This document shows, piece by piece, positions 36,789 to 49,275 of a stretch of DNA of 64,000 bases (position 1 is its first letter; the number at the start of each line of letters is the position of its first letter). The DNA is from Saccharospirillum impatiens DSM 12546. GTDB taxonomy: Bacteria > Pseudomonadota > Gammaproteobacteria > Pseudomonadales > Natronospirillaceae. A program made the translations under genes and the position numbers. Location: NCBI RefSeq assembly GCF_000423605.1, contig NZ_AUIH01000021.1, positions 1-64,000 on the forward strand. The letters are read 5' to 3'. The notes beneath the pieces were generated by a model, which saw only the letters and a list, made by a program, of their open reading frames with translations, was not told where the DNA came from and searched no databases.

Positions 36789-38246
36789 ATGTATCTGGGA
36801 CTCGACCTCGGTACGTCCGGATTAAAAGCGGTTCTGATTGACCAGACCGGTCATGTGGTAGATACCGCCAGCGCCAGCCTCACCACAGAGTCACCTCACC
36901 CGCTGTGGAGCGAGCAAGACCCACGGCAATGGTGGCAAGCCATTCAGGCTGCACTGGCAACACTCGCGGGCCGGCAGGATTTGAAACAGATAAAAGGCAT
37001 TGGCTTGTCGGGCCACATGCATGGGGCTGTTCTGATCGATGCCGACCATCAGGTGATCCGGCCCTGCATTCTGTGGAACGACGGTCGCAGCGGTGCCGAG
37101 TGCACTGAGCTTGAAGCGGCGATACCCGATTTCCGCGCGCGCAGTGGCAATGTGGCCATGCCCGGCTTTACCGCGCCGAAGGTGTTGTGGGTCAGACACC
37201 ATGAACCCGAGGCCTTTGCCCGTATCCACAAGGTGTTGCTGCCCAAAGATTATCTTCGTCTGCTGTTAACCGGCCAATGCGTATCGGAGATGTCCGACGC
37301 GGCGGGCACGCTCTGGCTCGATCCGGCCAAGCGCGACTGGGACGATCAGTTACTGGCCATCAGTGGTCTCAGTAGGGAGCAAATGCCCGCGTTGATCGAA
37401 GGCAGTCAGTCGAGTGGCCGACTAACGGACGTGGCCGCCCTATATCTGGGCCTGAACCCGGTGACGGTGGCTGGCGGTGCCGGTGACAATGCCGCCGGCG
37501 CGGTGGGTGTCGGCGTTACCGAACCCGGCCAGGGCTTTATTTCGCTGGGAACGTCGGGCGTTTATTTTGTGGTCAGCGAGCAACACAATGCTGCGCCCGA
37601 GCTCACCGTCCACGCATTTTGCCATTGTCTGCCCGAGCGCTGGCATCAGATGTCGGTCATGCTCAGCGCGGCCAGTTGTCTCGACTGGTTCGCCAACATC
37701 AGTAATACCACGGTCCCAAAGCTGCTTGAGGAAGTGGAAGCCAGTGCGGAAATCGAGACCAGTGTGCTGTTTCTGCCTTATCTCAGTGGCGAACGCACGC
37801 CGCACAACAACCCGTTGCTCAGCGCTCAGTTCTTTGGTCTGAACACTCGTACGCGGCGCGTGGACATGACCCGGGCCATTCTGGAAGGGGTCGCTTTCAG
37901 CATGGCCGATGGCGAACGGGCTCTGATCTCGGCCGGAACGCCGTTGAATGACATTTCGCTGATCGGGGGCGGGGCGCGCTCGGCGTTGTGGCGACAGCTG
38001 ATCGCGGATGTCCTGCAACGGACGCTGCACTTTCGAGAAGGAGGAGAAGTGGGGCCGGGCCTCGGTGCAGCCCGGCTGGCACGATTGGCCGTCGAGGGCG
38101 ATAGCCCGGAGAATATCCGGTCGTTCTGCCCGGCCCCGCCTATTGTGCAGACGCATCAGCCAGACGCTTCACGCGCGCTCTACTATCAGTCGAAGCTCAA
38201 GAAATACCGTGAGCTGCACCAGCAGACGGCCGCGCTAAACGACTGA
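36789..38246 (+). CDS. xylB: Xylulokinase
   Basis: FGGY-family sugar kinase phosphorylating D-xylulose. 485 aa. The N-terminal phosphate loop is MYLGLDLGTSGLKAVLID. SGHMHGAVLID, then VLWNDGR-type sequence (CILWNDGRS) and the FGGY C-terminal GGGARSALWRQLIADVL are as in XylB. No xylose isomerase or transporter is adjacent. Confidence 0.9.
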   Translation: MYLGLDLGTSGLKAVLIDQTGHVVDTASASLTTESPHPLWSEQDPRQWWQAIQAALATLAGRQDLKQIKGIGLSGHMHGAVLIDADHQVIRPCILWNDGRSGAECTELEAAIPDFRARSGNVAMPGFTAPKVLWVRHHEPEAFARIHKVLLPKDYLRLLLTGQCVSEMSDAAGTLWLDPAKRDWDDQLLAISGLSREQMPALIEGSQSSGRLTDVAALYLGLNPVTVAGGAGDNAAGAVGVGVTEPGQGFISLGTSGVYFVVSEQHNAAPELTVHAFCHCLPERWHQMSVMLSAASCLDWFANISNTTVPKLLEEVEASAEIETSVLFLPYLSGERTPHNNPLLSAQFFGLNTRTRRVDMTRAILEGVAFSMADGERALISAGTPLNDISLIGGGARSALWRQLIADVLQRTLHFREGGEVGPGLGAARLARLAVEGDSPENIRSFCPAPPIVQTHQPDASRALYYQSKLKKYRELHQQTAALND

Positions 38247-38293
38247 ATCGTCACGAGCGGCCATGCCCGCCCCGTTCGACCGGGGCGGAAAGC

Positions 38294-39373
38294 TCAGTTC
38301 CGATCGACGGCATTCAGGTCGGCAAAGGTTTTCTCCAGTCGAGCGATCAGGCTCTCCTGAGCTTTGCGCAACCAGACACGCGGGTCATAATATTTTTTAT
38401 TCGGGCTGTCTTCGCCTTCGGGGTTGCCGATCTGGCTTTGCAGGTAGCCTTCGTGGGCCTGGTAGTATTCACGAATGCCATTCCAGTTTGCCCACTGGGT
38501 ATCGGTGTCGATGTTCATTTTGATCACACCGTAACTGATCGATTCTTCGATCTCGGCTTCGCTTGAACCCGAACCGCCGTGGAATACAAAGTCCAGAGCG
38601 TTCTTTTCCAGACCAAACGTCTCTGAGCAGTGAGACTGGGAGTCGCGCAGAATGGTCGGGGTCAGTTTGACGTTGCCGGGCTTGTAGACGCCATGCACGT
38701 TGCCAAATGAGGCGGCGATGGTGAACCGAGGGCTGATGGCGTTCAGTTTCTCGTAGGCGTAGGCGACGTCTTCGGGTTTGGTGTAGAGGTTGGAGGCATC
38801 CAGGTGGCTGTTATCGACGCCGTCTTCTTCACCGCCGGTGACACCCAGTTCAATCTCCAGTGTCATGTCCAGTTTGGCCATGCGCGTCAGGTACTCGGAA
38901 CAGGTGGCGATGTTTTCTTCGAGGCTGTCTTCCGACAGGTCAATCATGTGCGACGAAAACAACGGCTTACCGGTTTCGGCGTAGAATTTTTCACCTTCGT
39001 CGAGCATGCCGTCGATCCAGGGCAGAAGCTTACGGGCGGCGTGGTCGGTGTGCAGGATTACCGGAACACCATAGGTTTCCGCGACGGCGTGAACGTATTT
39101 GGCCCCGGCGATACCGCCAAGTACCTGAGTCTGCTGACCATCCAGTTTCAGGCCTTTACCGGCAAAGAAACCAGCGCCGCCATTGGAAAACTGAATGATA
39201 ACGGGGGACTTCACTTTGGCTGCGGTTTCCAGCACGGCGTTGACCGTATCGGTATTGATGCAGTTCACCGCAGGCAATGCGAACTTCTCGGCCTTGGCGA
39301 TGGCAAAAATTTTCTGAACGTCGTCACCGGTGACAACACCGGGTTTTACTACGTCGAGTACTTTTTGAGACAT
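38294..39373 (-). CDS. fbaA: Fructose-bisphosphate aldolase, class II (FbaA type)
   Basis: It cleaves fructose-1,6-bisphosphate in glycolysis and runs the reverse in gluconeogenesis. 359 aa as in E. coli FbaA. Zinc and active-site motifs: VILHTDHAARKLLPWIDGM, then LEIELGVTGGEEDGV and DFVFHGGSGSSEAEI. The end KMNIDTDTQWA is conserved. It lies downstream of pgk on the same strand, separated by 271 bp that contain a dispersed palindrome. Confidence 0.95.
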   Translation of the reverse strand: MSQKVLDVVKPGVVTGDDVQKIFAIAKAEKFALPAVNCINTDTVNAVLETAAKVKSPVIIQFSNGGAGFFAGKGLKLDGQQTQVLGGIAGAKYVHAVAETYGVPVILHTDHAARKLLPWIDGMLDEGEKFYAETGKPLFSSHMIDLSEDSLEENIATCSEYLTRMAKLDMTLEIELGVTGGEEDGVDNSHLDASNLYTKPEDVAYAYEKLNAISPRFTIAASFGNVHGVYKPGNVKLTPTILRDSQSHCSETFGLEKNALDFVFHGGSGSSEAEIEESISYGVIKMNIDTDTQWANWNGIREYYQAHEGYLQSQIGNPEGEDSPNKKYYDPRVWLRKAQESLIARLEKTFADLNAVDRN

Positions 39374-39495
39374 GAGTCGTATCCTCTGCTGACGATGAAC
39401 GGCACCACCTTCCTGCGGCTACCGCTTGTTGTTGTGCCTTCGGCTCGTGACATCCTGGGTTGCTCTCCGCTTGCGCCACGAATCCGTGGTAGCCA

Positions 39496-39588
39496 CCGGG
39501 TAAGTCTATCCGGGGTCGGCGTGAACCCGTCCATGGGGCCTAGATCGCAGCATCCATGCTGCGAACTTCCCCGGATAGACTCACCCGG
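39496..39588. repeat. Dispersed nested palindrome, copy C
   Basis: The 20-bp arms (39496-39515 and 39569-39588) match at 19 of 20 positions. The 53-nt core has the hairpin closing pair changed to T-A (TCGCAGCAT/ATGCTGCGA), a compensated change relative to other copies. It fills the pgk-fbaA intergenic space. Confidence 0.85.
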
Positions 39589-39644
39589 CAGCCACCACTC
39601 AGTGTTTTGGTTAAACCTCACCTAAACCGGAGTACCATCTTTCT

Positions 39645-40808
39645 TCAACCTTTGGCGCGCTGCTCAAGAATTTCAACAGCAGGCAACACCTTACCTTCCA
39701 CAAATTCAAGAAACGCACCGCCACCCGTAGAAATGTAGGAGAAACGGTCTTCCATACCAAACTTCTGCACCGCTGCGATCACGTCGCCGCCGCCCAGCAC
39801 CGAGAACGCACCAGAGTCGGCTATGGCTTCGGCGATATCACGCGTGCCGTGAGCGAAGTTGTCGAATTCAAACACACCGCAGGGGCCATTCCACAAAATG
39901 GTTTTGGCGTTTTTGATCACCTCGGCAAAGCGTTTGGCGGTTTCCGGACCCAGGTCCATGATTTCTTCGTCGTCCTGTACCTGATCGACCGGCTTGACCA
40001 CGGCTTCGGCTTTCGGGCTGAACTCTTTGCCGACTCGCACGTCGATCGGCTCGGGGATGTCGAGTTCGTCCATCAGTTTTTTCGCCTGCGGAATCAAGTC
40101 TTTCTCGTGCAGGGAGTTACCCACATTGTAGCCGCGTGCTGCAACAAAGGTGTTGGAAATACCACCGCCGACGATGAGCTGATCGCAGACTTTCGACAGG
40201 CTCTCCAATACGGTCAGTTTGGTGGATACTTTGGCGCCGCCGACAATGGCCACCATCGGCCGGGCCGGGTTATCCATGGCTTTGGCCAGTGCTTCCAGTT
40301 CACCGGAGAGCAAGGGGCCGGCGCAGGCAACCGGCGCGTATTTGGCGACGCCGTGGGTCGATGCCTGGGCGCGGTGTGCGGTACCAAAGGCGTCCATCAC
40401 ATAGACGTCACACAGGGCGGCCATTTTTTTCGACAGTTCGTCGTCGTTTTTCTTCTCGCCTTTGTTGAAGCGCACGTTTTCCAGCATGACCACCGAGGCT
40501 TCGGTGTCGACACCCTCTACCCAGTCGCGAATCACCGGGATATCCTGACCCAGCAATTTGCCCATATAGGCGGCGACCGGCGCCAGCGATGCTTTTTCAT
40601 CAAACTGACCTTCTTCGGGTCGGCCCAGGTGCGACATGATCATCACTTTGGCACCCTGTTCCAGCGCCAGCTTGATGGTCGGCAGCGAGGCTGTAATGCG
40701 GTTATCCGAGGTGACCTGGCCCTGGTCGTCCAGTGGCACGTTCAGGTCCTGGCGGATGAGTACGCGCTTGCCGGCCAGATCGAGGTCAGACATTTTGATC
40801 ACAGACAT
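39645..40808 (-). CDS. pgk: Phosphoglycerate kinase
   Basis: 387 aa. The start [20 protein letters not shown] and [10 protein letters not shown] are diagnostic, with the basic patch [13 protein letters not shown] and C-terminal [11 protein letters not shown] and [15 protein letters not shown]. It transfers phosphate from 1,3-bisphosphoglycerate to ADP. It is followed by fbaA. Confidence 0.95.
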   Translation of the reverse strand: MSVIKMSDLDLAGKRVLIRQDLNVPLDDQGQVTSDNRITASLPTIKLALEQGAKVMIMSHLGRPEEGQFDEKASLAPVAAYMGKLLGQDIPVIRDWVEGVDTEASVVMLENVRFNKGEKKNDDELSKKMAALCDVYVMDAFGTAHRAQASTHGVAKYAPVACAGPLLSGELEALAKAMDNPARPMVAIVGGAKVSTKLTVLESLSKVCDQLIVGGGISNTFVAARGYNVGNSLHEKDLIPQAKKLMDELDIPEPIDVRVGKEFSPKAEAVVKPVDQVQDDEEIMDLGPETAKRFAEVIKNAKTILWNGPCGVFEFDNFAHGTRDIAEAIADSGAFSVLGGGDVIAAVQKFGMEDRFSYISTGGGAFLEFVEGKVLPAVEILEQRAKG

Positions 40809-41005
40809 GGCAGTTCCTTAAGGGGTGTCGGTTAAAATGGGATCGCCATTGTAGACCCTGTACGGTCGAGAATCACGGGCTCTGTAATTTAGTTACAAAA
40901 CCCGCAGACACTGGCTTTTCCTGAACATTTGGTCAAAGACAACGCCGGGATGGCTTGCTACACTACTGTCCCAGCCAATCTACCGTCATCAGCTGGAAGC
41001 CTTTC

Positions 41006-41641
41006 ATGTCTGTCTCTCCCATTTTTATCGGCATCGCCGGTGCCTCCGCCTCCGGAAAAAGCCTGCTCGCTGGCACGATCTATCAGGAATTGAAACAGGA
41101 ACTGGGCAATGAAGCGCTGGCAATCATCAAGGAAGACAGCTACTACCGGGAACAGGGTAGCCTGACCATCGAAGAACGCACCGCCATCAATTACGACCAC
41201 CCCAATGCCTTCGACCATGATCTGCTGATTCAGCATATAGATGCCTTGCATGCTGGCCAGAACGTCGAAATTCCGATCTACGATTACACCGTGCACAACC
41301 GCTCCGACGAGACATTCCCACTCAAGCCTGCCCGCATTGTCATCATTGAAGGCATTCTGCTGCTGCACGACAAAGCCATCCGCAAACGTCTGGATGCCAA
41401 GGTGTTCATGGATACTCCCCTCGATATTTGCCTGCTACGCCGCCTGCAACGCGACATCGCCGAGCGTGGCCGCACGGTCGAGTCAATCATCGAACAATAC
41501 AAACGCACCGTGCGACCGATGTTTCTCGAATTCATCGAACCGACCAAGCAATTCGCCGACATCATCGTGCCCCGCGGTGGCAAAAACCGCGTTGCTATCG
41601 AGATGCTCAAAGCGCGTATTTTGCAGATGTTGGATGGCTAA
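41006..41641 (+). CDS. udk: Uridine kinase
   Basis: 211 aa with P-loop GIAGASASGKS and the Udk motifs IIKEDSYYREQ, YDHPNAFDHDLL and IPIYDYTVHNR. It phosphorylates uridine and cytidine in pyrimidine salvage. The start at 41006 was chosen to match the family length; an upstream ATG at 40955 would add 17 non-conserved residues. Confidence 0.92.
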   Translation: MSVSPIFIGIAGASASGKSLLAGTIYQELKQELGNEALAIIKEDSYYREQGSLTIEERTAINYDHPNAFDHDLLIQHIDALHAGQNVEIPIYDYTVHNRSDETFPLKPARIVIIEGILLLHDKAIRKRLDAKVFMDTPLDICLLRRLQRDIAERGRTVESIIEQYKRTVRPMFLEFIEPTKQFADIIVPRGGKNRVAIEMLKARILQMLDG

Positions 41642-41701
41642 CTGATTCAGTGGCTTCCATGGCCAAAACAGTGGTTACTTGTTGTTCGGTGGCCAAGGCT
41701 C

Positions 41702-41814
41702 GTGCAGGCCACCGGGTAGACCGTTGCGGGGTCGGCGTACATCCATCCATGGAGCCTAGGCCGCAGCATCCCTGCTGCGGACTACCCCGCAACGGTCTAC
41801 CCGGCCGCCTGCAC
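41702..41814. repeat. Dispersed nested palindrome, copy D
   Basis: The 30-bp arms (41702-41731 and 41785-41814) match at 28 of 30 positions around a 53-nt core. The core hairpin is CCGCAGCATCCCTGCTGCGG. Confidence 0.88.
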
Positions 41815-41933
41815 TTGGTTTGTCGCCGATGCTAAGTCTAAAACACATCCCTTCCCAACCTAATCTAACAATTCACGCCTAGCGCAAGTTGTATTTCTTG
41901 GTTTTATGGCAGGAAGCAGCGACACCCAACTAA

Positions 41934-42117
41934 GTGCTGGGTGCCGGGTATACCTATCTGGGGTAGTCCGCAACATGGACTAAAACGCCAGGAGCGTTTT
42001 AGCATGAGCGCAGCGAGCCCGGAGGGTGGATCCCATGGAAGGGATCCATATTATGCGGCCTAGGCTCCACGGATGGATTCACGCCGACCCCAGATAGATA
42101 TACCCGGTATCCAGCAC
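41934..42117. repeat. Dispersed nested palindrome, copy E, with tip insertion
   Basis: The 30-bp arms (41934-41963 and 42088-42117) match at 27 of 30 positions. The inner part is 124 nt, 71 more than in the other copies. The extra sequence sits at the hairpin tip and includes CTAAAACGC/GCGTTTTAG and GGATCCC/GGGATCC inverted repeats, so one hairpin has been inserted into another. Confidence 0.8.
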
Positions 42118-42145
42118 GAACTCATGTCTCAGAAACAGCCCAACG

Positions 42146-43648
42146 TTAAGCCGCCAAATACCGCTCTTGCAGATGATCCAGGAAGTAATCCGGGTTCAGC
42201 ACTTCGCCGGTGGCCTGAGTCATCAGCTCGTCATAGCTCAGGTAGCGGCCTTGCTGCCAGATGTTACGCGACAGCCAGTCGAAAATAGGCGCCAGGTCGA
42301 GACGGGCTACTCGTTCTGCGGCATCGGGAACGTCTCGCAGCAGTGCGGCGTGTAACTGAGCGGCATTCAGAGCACCCAGGGTGTAGGACGGGAAGTAGCC
42401 GATGGCGCCCATGGGCCAGTGGATGTCCTGCATCGGGCCGTTGCGGTAGTCGCCCCGGGTGTCCAGACCGAGCAGGTCGGTCATGGCCTGGTTCCAGCGC
42501 TCGGGGATGTCTTTTACGCTGGCCTTGCCAAGAATGATGTCCCGCTCCAGTTCGTAGCGCAGAATAACGTGCGACGGGTAAGTCACTTCATCGGCATTCA
42601 CGCGGATAAGGCCCGGCTCAACGCGGGTGTACAGCGCATGCAGGTTGTCTGCGGTGAACGCCGGGTCATGGCCCAGATGCTGTTGAACCAGTGGCGCAAT
42701 GGCTTCAATAAAAGTTCGCGAGCGGCCCAGTTGCATCTCGAAGAACAGACTCTGGCTTTCATGCACGCCCATGCCCATGGCTTGGCCAACCGGCTGACTG
42801 GTCCACTCGACGGGGAGGCCGGTTTCGTAGCGTGAATGACCGGTTTCGTGAATCACCCCCATCAGCCCTTCGATGACGTTGGCTTCGTCGTAGCGTGTGG
42901 TAATGCGGCTATCAGCCGGTACGCCGCCGCTGAAGGGGTGGACGGTCTGGTCGAGGCGGCCGGCCTCGAAATCGAAACCCAGGGTCGACATTAACGCGCG
43001 CGCCAACCCATCCTGTTGTGAAATGGCGGTGGCTTGTTCCGGTTTTTGCGGTGCGGGCCGCTGTGACTGGCGCTCCAGAATGCGATTCAGGGTGTCCGGC
43101 AATTCGGCTTTCAGCCGGTCGAACACCGGGTCGATGCGACTCATGCGGGTACCGGGGTCAAACTGGTCCATCAGGGCGTCGTAGGCATTGGCATAACCGC
43201 GATCCGCGCCCAGGGCCTCCTGGTAGGCGGCTGCCGCTTCGCCGGCCAAGTCGAAGACTTTCTGTAACAGGGGTTCAAACCCGGCCCAGTCGTTGTTGGG
43301 CCGCAGCGTACGCCAGGCGTGTTCGCATTCGCTGCTGGCCAGAGACTGCGCCTCAACCAGTGCTTTGGGTATGGCGCGGGTTTGTTGCCAGGTGCGTTTC
43401 ATTTCGCGCAAATTGGCCTGCTGCCAGTCACTCAGCCCGCCTTCTTGCTCGGCTTCGCCAAAACGATCGGCCAAGCGCTCATCCTGCAGGATTTCGGTAC
43501 GCAGGACTGTCAGCTCGGCCATCGCCTTGCTGCGTGCCGAGTTGCCCTTGGGTGGCATCATCACATGCTGGTCCCAACTCAGCATGGCTTCGGCGTGGCC
43601 CAGTTGGGCCAGGCGATGGAAAGTTTTCTCCAGCGTGGTGTAGCTCAT
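42146..43648 (-). CDS. M32-family metallocarboxypeptidase (carboxypeptidase Taq type)
   Basis: 500 aa, all-helical zinc carboxypeptidase. The zinc motif HETGH lies in GVIHETGHSRYETG. The conserved N-terminal WDQHVMMPPKG and the C-terminal VLRYELERDIILGK with DIHWPMGAIGYFPSYTLG are signature stretches. Cytoplasmic. Start at 43648 (MSYTTLEK) is preferred over GTG 43660. Confidence 0.92.
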   Translation of the reverse strand: MSYTTLEKTFHRLAQLGHAEAMLSWDQHVMMPPKGNSARSKAMAELTVLRTEILQDERLADRFGEAEQEGGLSDWQQANLREMKRTWQQTRAIPKALVEAQSLASSECEHAWRTLRPNNDWAGFEPLLQKVFDLAGEAAAAYQEALGADRGYANAYDALMDQFDPGTRMSRIDPVFDRLKAELPDTLNRILERQSQRPAPQKPEQATAISQQDGLARALMSTLGFDFEAGRLDQTVHPFSGGVPADSRITTRYDEANVIEGLMGVIHETGHSRYETGLPVEWTSQPVGQAMGMGVHESQSLFFEMQLGRSRTFIEAIAPLVQQHLGHDPAFTADNLHALYTRVEPGLIRVNADEVTYPSHVILRYELERDIILGKASVKDIPERWNQAMTDLLGLDTRGDYRNGPMQDIHWPMGAIGYFPSYTLGALNAAQLHAALLRDVPDAAERVARLDLAPIFDWLSRNIWQQGRYLSYDELMTQATGEVLNPDYFLDHLQERYLAA

Positions 43649-43886
43649 CAGATTCCCCACAATGTCAGTAGCTCCGTTAGGAGGGCCGTATTTTGATGGT
43701 TATCGCACCATGATCTGACATACGACCTGTGCTGTCACGGGTACAATCGGCCGTTTACCTAACAGATCATGCTCTTTAGCTGGCTGTTAGAGCCAGAAAG
43801 GCGCCGCATACACACTTTACCTATCGACACGCTGGTCCCGGTTTTCTATGCTCTGATCCTACCTCTCGCATAATTAAGTAGCTTCC

Positions 43887-44417
43887 ATGTCATCAGAGCC
43901 TTGTCTTTGTGAAAATGCCGCTTCCCGGGTCGCCAGCTACCGCGCCGTGCTGAAATCGATTCGCCAGGCTTTAAGGATGGTGGCAATGCTGGTTGCTCTA
44001 ACAGCACCAGCCTGGGCTGAGCCTCTGTTGATCACCGGGCCAGACGGGGAATACCGCTTCAGTCAGCAAGACATTCTCGCGCTATCGGACCAGGAAGTGG
44101 TTACCGAAACACCCTGGACCGATGGCGAACTGACCTTTCGTGGAGCGCCACTGTCTTCGGTGCTCTCTGAGGCGGGTATTGAGGGAGGTTGGATCAATGC
44201 CCGGGGATTGAATAATTATTCCATCAACTTACCGGTTAATCAGGTATTGGCAGCACAGGCTTTTCTGGCCGTACACTTGAATGGCGAACTGATGCGGATC
44301 AAGGACAAGGGCCCGTTCTGGATCATCTTCCCCTGGGATGAACATCCCGATTTACTGACGCGAAATGTCCGGTCCTGGTCGGTCTGGCAGCTGCAGTCGT
44401 TGGACGTACTGGACTGA
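43887..44417 (+). CDS. Exported molybdopterin-oxidoreductase-like domain protein
   Basis: 176 aa with a signal sequence (MVAMLVALTAPAWA) after a long N-terminal extension. The body (LTFRGAPLSSVLSEAGI, then YSINLPVNQV and PFWIIFPWDE) resembles a short oxidoreductase-molybdopterin-binding domain found next to sensor kinases. No cofactor-binding cysteine is apparent, so it may be a ligand-binding version. It is 3 nt upstream of a hybrid histidine kinase and should work with it. Confidence 0.65.
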   Translation: MSSEPCLCENAASRVASYRAVLKSIRQALRMVAMLVALTAPAWAEPLLITGPDGEYRFSQQDILALSDQEVVTETPWTDGELTFRGAPLSSVLSEAGIEGGWINARGLNNYSINLPVNQVLAAQAFLAVHLNGELMRIKDKGPFWIIFPWDEHPDLLTRNVRSWSVWQLQSLDVLD

Positions 44418-44420
44418 ACC

Positions 44421-46214
<1,794 letters not shown>

Positions 46215-47637
46215 TGGTGTCGTAAAGCCCGTCGCCAGACCAGGCGTCTTCAACACCGCTGTCGATTGAGGGGTTGTCGTTCACCTCGATGATGTAAACG
46301 TCTTCACCGCGTTGCTTTAAATCCACGCCATACAGGCCGTCACCAAATGCACTGGCCACATCCAGCGCGGCTTTCAACACAACACGCGGCGCTTCATGCG
46401 TCGGTACGGTTTCAAAGCCACCGCTTTGTTGGCTGGGTTTGGCAGAGTGGTTGTAGATCTGCCAGTGCCCTTTGGCCATGAAATAACGACAAGCGTAAAT
46501 AGCCCGGCCATTCAGCACGCCAATGCGCCAGTCGTAGTCGGTCGGTACATAAGCCTGAGCGAGAATGATGGCACTTTGCTTCAGCAACTCATCGGCCGTC
46601 TTTTTCAAACTCGCCTGATCCGTCACCTTGACCACGCCCTTGGAAAACGAGCCATCCGGAATTTTGATCACCATGGGGAAGCCGAGCGAGGCCTCCAGAT
46701 CCGCCAGTACACTGTGTTGTGTCGAGGTAATGGCCCGGCTGTTGGGTGCCGGCAGATGCCGGGTACGTATCAGGTCAGCCAGGTATATTTTATTGGTGCA
46801 GCGTAAAATGCTGTCCGGGTCGTCCATCACCACCATGCCTTCGTGGGCCGCTTTACGCGAAAACCGGTAGGTGTGATGGTTCACGTTTGTCGTCTCGCGA
46901 ATAAACAGAGCATCGTACTCCGCCAGGCGGTAGTAATCGGACGGCTGAATAAAGTCGACATCCATGCCATGGCGATGCGCGGCGCGCTCAAACTTTTTCA
47001 GTGCACCCTTATCACTCGGCGGTGTCGTTTCTTTATCGTTGATCAGAATCGCCAGGTCGTAACGGTAGCGACGCTGAGCACGGGGGGCACGCCAGACTTT
47101 CTTGGAAAACCGCTCCAGGCTTTCTGCAAACACCCCTTCTTCCGGCTCGGTCAGCGAATGCAAACCCAGCGCTTTGATGGACGCCAGTTGCCAGTTGGTT
47201 TTCTTCTGAACCGTGACCTGCAGGATCGGCACCGGGAATCGCTCGAACAGCTGTCTTGACGCCTCTGCCAAACCGGGAAACTCACACTGTCCAAAATAGA
47301 TGTTCCATCGCCAGCGCGTCTCGGCACCGGCCAGGGTATTCAGCGGTTTTTGAATGCTGTGATCCAGAACCCCATATACCGCCGGCTGGGCCAGATCGGT
47401 CAGCGTTTTCACCGAGGGAATCACCTTGTGACCACGCGCCTCAGCCAACAGCGAGACATAGTAGCCCCGGCTCTGATACTGATAATTTCGGCACAGGTTG
47501 ATAATACGGTGCGGTGTCAGCAGCGACTCGTCGATATATCGCTGCGCAGAAGTAACCTCGTCTGAAGGGTAGTAAGCTTTCCAGTCAGAATCGCGGTCAA
47601 TTACCAGTTTTAACGTAGTCACAAGGGGTCCATGCAT

Positions 47638-47984
47638 GAAATTCTGTTATTAAGGAACGGCGCCAGCGAGTTCATCAGAACGCGACGGAAAACCGCAAAA
47701 GTAGCACCGCTATTGCAAGGTTTGACAACGAAGCTCTGGGCTAGCGGGCACCATGAACAGTGACAGAGCTTTCCGAATGGCCCACTAAAGTCCTTTATCA
47801 ATCCTGTCTTGCCGGGGAAAACGGGTGACGATCACACCGGTCCCGCAGGCGATGAAAGTGTGCGCCAGCTTGCCAGAAACGCAAGCACTCTGAGCCGTAA
47901 ATTAATGGAAATCCACCCTCTGCTGGCCGCTTTTTTACCCTAGTCTATAGCGGTTCGTTCATCCACCCGCCAGGAACCACTTCT
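47638..47984. other. Intergenic region of 347 bp between divergent genes
   Basis: It must contain the promoters of the ATP-grasp and GNAT/C39 genes. No strong repeat, hairpin or coding frame was seen. Confidence 0.5.
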
Positions 47985-49088
47985 ATGCTAATTCGGCTTG
48001 CCCGTCCAGCCGACCTCGGTGCCCTCGTTACACTCGAAAATCAATGTTTCGACTACGACCAGATCAGTCGTCGCAGCTTTCAGCGCTTCCTGCGTCAACC
48101 CCAGGATCGATTGTTGATCGCAGAAAACGATACCGGCGCCCTGCTGGGCTACGGCCTTCTGTTGCATCGCAGGGGTACCGTACTGGCACGAATATATTCG
48201 CTGGCCGTATCGCCCGAAGCGCGAGGGATGGGCCTTGGCAAGCAACTGTTACAGGCACTGGAAACCGAAGCCATCGAGACCCAATGTCGCTTCGTGCGAC
48301 TGGAAGTGCGCGATGGCAACGCGGCCGCCCTCGCCCTTTACCAGGCCCAGGGCTATAAAATACTGCACCGGCGCAGTGGCTATTACGTCGACGGTGGTGA
48401 TGCGTTTGTGTTGGAAAAAAGGCTGCACAGCCAGCTGCCTCAACACCCGGTACGCCCTTACTATGCCCAGTCGACGCCCTTTACCTGCGGGCCAGCTGCC
48501 ATGATGATGGCATTAAACCACCTGGACCCGGCCCAGCCGATGACCCGGGCGCAGGAGATTCAACTCTGGCGCGAAGCCACCACCGTGTACATGACCACCG
48601 GTCTTGGCGGCACGTCACCCCTGGGTCTGGCACTGTCGGCACACCGGCGTGGATTCGAGGCCGAAGTCTGGGCAAGCCACCTTGACCCCCCGTTCATCGA
48701 CAGCGTGCGCGTGGCAGACAAGCGTCAGGTGATGATTGAGGTTCACGAGCAGTTCATGGAAGAAGCCCGGGCCCGCGGCATCGGCTTGCACCCGCGCGTG
48801 CTGATGGCCAGTCAGGTCAGTGATCTGCGCAAGGCCGGGTGGCAAATACTGGTGTTAATCAGCACCTGGCGACTCAATCGCAACAAGGCTCCCCATTGGG
48901 TCTGGTGGGTCGGCGAAGACGACCACTATGCTTACCTAAACGACCCTGAAATTGATGAAGACGAAGACCAGTCGGCCACCGACAACCAGTTCATGCCGGT
49001 CCCCCTTGAGGCAATGGATGCCATGACCCGCTATGGCAAGCAACGATTCAGGGCCGCTGTGCTGATACGCAATACCAGTGCACTGTAA
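47985..49088 (+). CDS. GNAT acetyltransferase / C39-like cysteine peptidase fusion
   Basis: 367 aa. Residues 1-150 are a GNAT fold (RIYSLAVSPEARGMGLGKQLLQ is the acetyl-CoA loop). Residues 155-365 are a papain-like C39 domain with catalytic C168 (TPFTCGPAAMMMAL) and a His region in GEDDHYAYLNDPE. This fusion is known to occur next to RLAN/RimK-like ligases. Together they may build and process modified peptides. No candidate peptide gene was found. Confidence 0.85.
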   Translation: MLIRLARPADLGALVTLENQCFDYDQISRRSFQRFLRQPQDRLLIAENDTGALLGYGLLLHRRGTVLARIYSLAVSPEARGMGLGKQLLQALETEAIETQCRFVRLEVRDGNAAALALYQAQGYKILHRRSGYYVDGGDAFVLEKRLHSQLPQHPVRPYYAQSTPFTCGPAAMMMALNHLDPAQPMTRAQEIQLWREATTVYMTTGLGGTSPLGLALSAHRRGFEAEVWASHLDPPFIDSVRVADKRQVMIEVHEQFMEEARARGIGLHPRVLMASQVSDLRKAGWQILVLISTWRLNRNKAPHWVWWVGEDDHYAYLNDPEIDEDEDQSATDNQFMPVPLEAMDAMTRYGKQRFRAAVLIRNTSAL

Positions 49089-49230
49089 AGTCCATACCAG
49101 GCCCGACGGGCAAGGCCGTCGGCCACTGCTTTCATCCTAAGCCTGTCAAAGGGCCATGTGGTCAATCACCCGCCACCGTACACCCAAAGTTTCCTGATTG
49201 GTTGGTCTCTAAAACTTCGTGTCTTTTTTA

Positions 49231-49253
49231 CATACCATACGGTATTGTATGTT
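49231..49253 (+). promoter_or_regulatory. Palindromic operator of the TetR cluster
   Basis: The half sites ACATACCATAC and GTATTGTATGT are complementary at 10 of 11 positions about a central G. It lies 22 nt before the ATG of the first gene of the cluster that contains tetR. Size and symmetry fit a TetR-family operator. Confidence 0.7.
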
Positions 49254-49275
49254 TTATAAATCTGAGGAGCAGCAA

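Larger units (their letters stand above)
41642..42145. other. Gap of 504 bp between udk and the M32 carboxypeptidase gene
   Basis: It contains two tandemly placed dispersed palindromes (copies D and E) in opposite orientation and no convincing gene. The genes on both sides point into it. Confidence 0.75.

Noticed and set aside
39849-40835. Long plus-strand open frame (328 aa) opposite pgk
   Set aside because: Antisense to phosphoglycerate kinase; His/Phe-rich composition typical of a shadow.
41642-42145. Repeats D and E considered as a CRISPR array
   Set aside because: There are only two units, in opposite orientation, with long inverted arms and no regularly spaced direct repeats.
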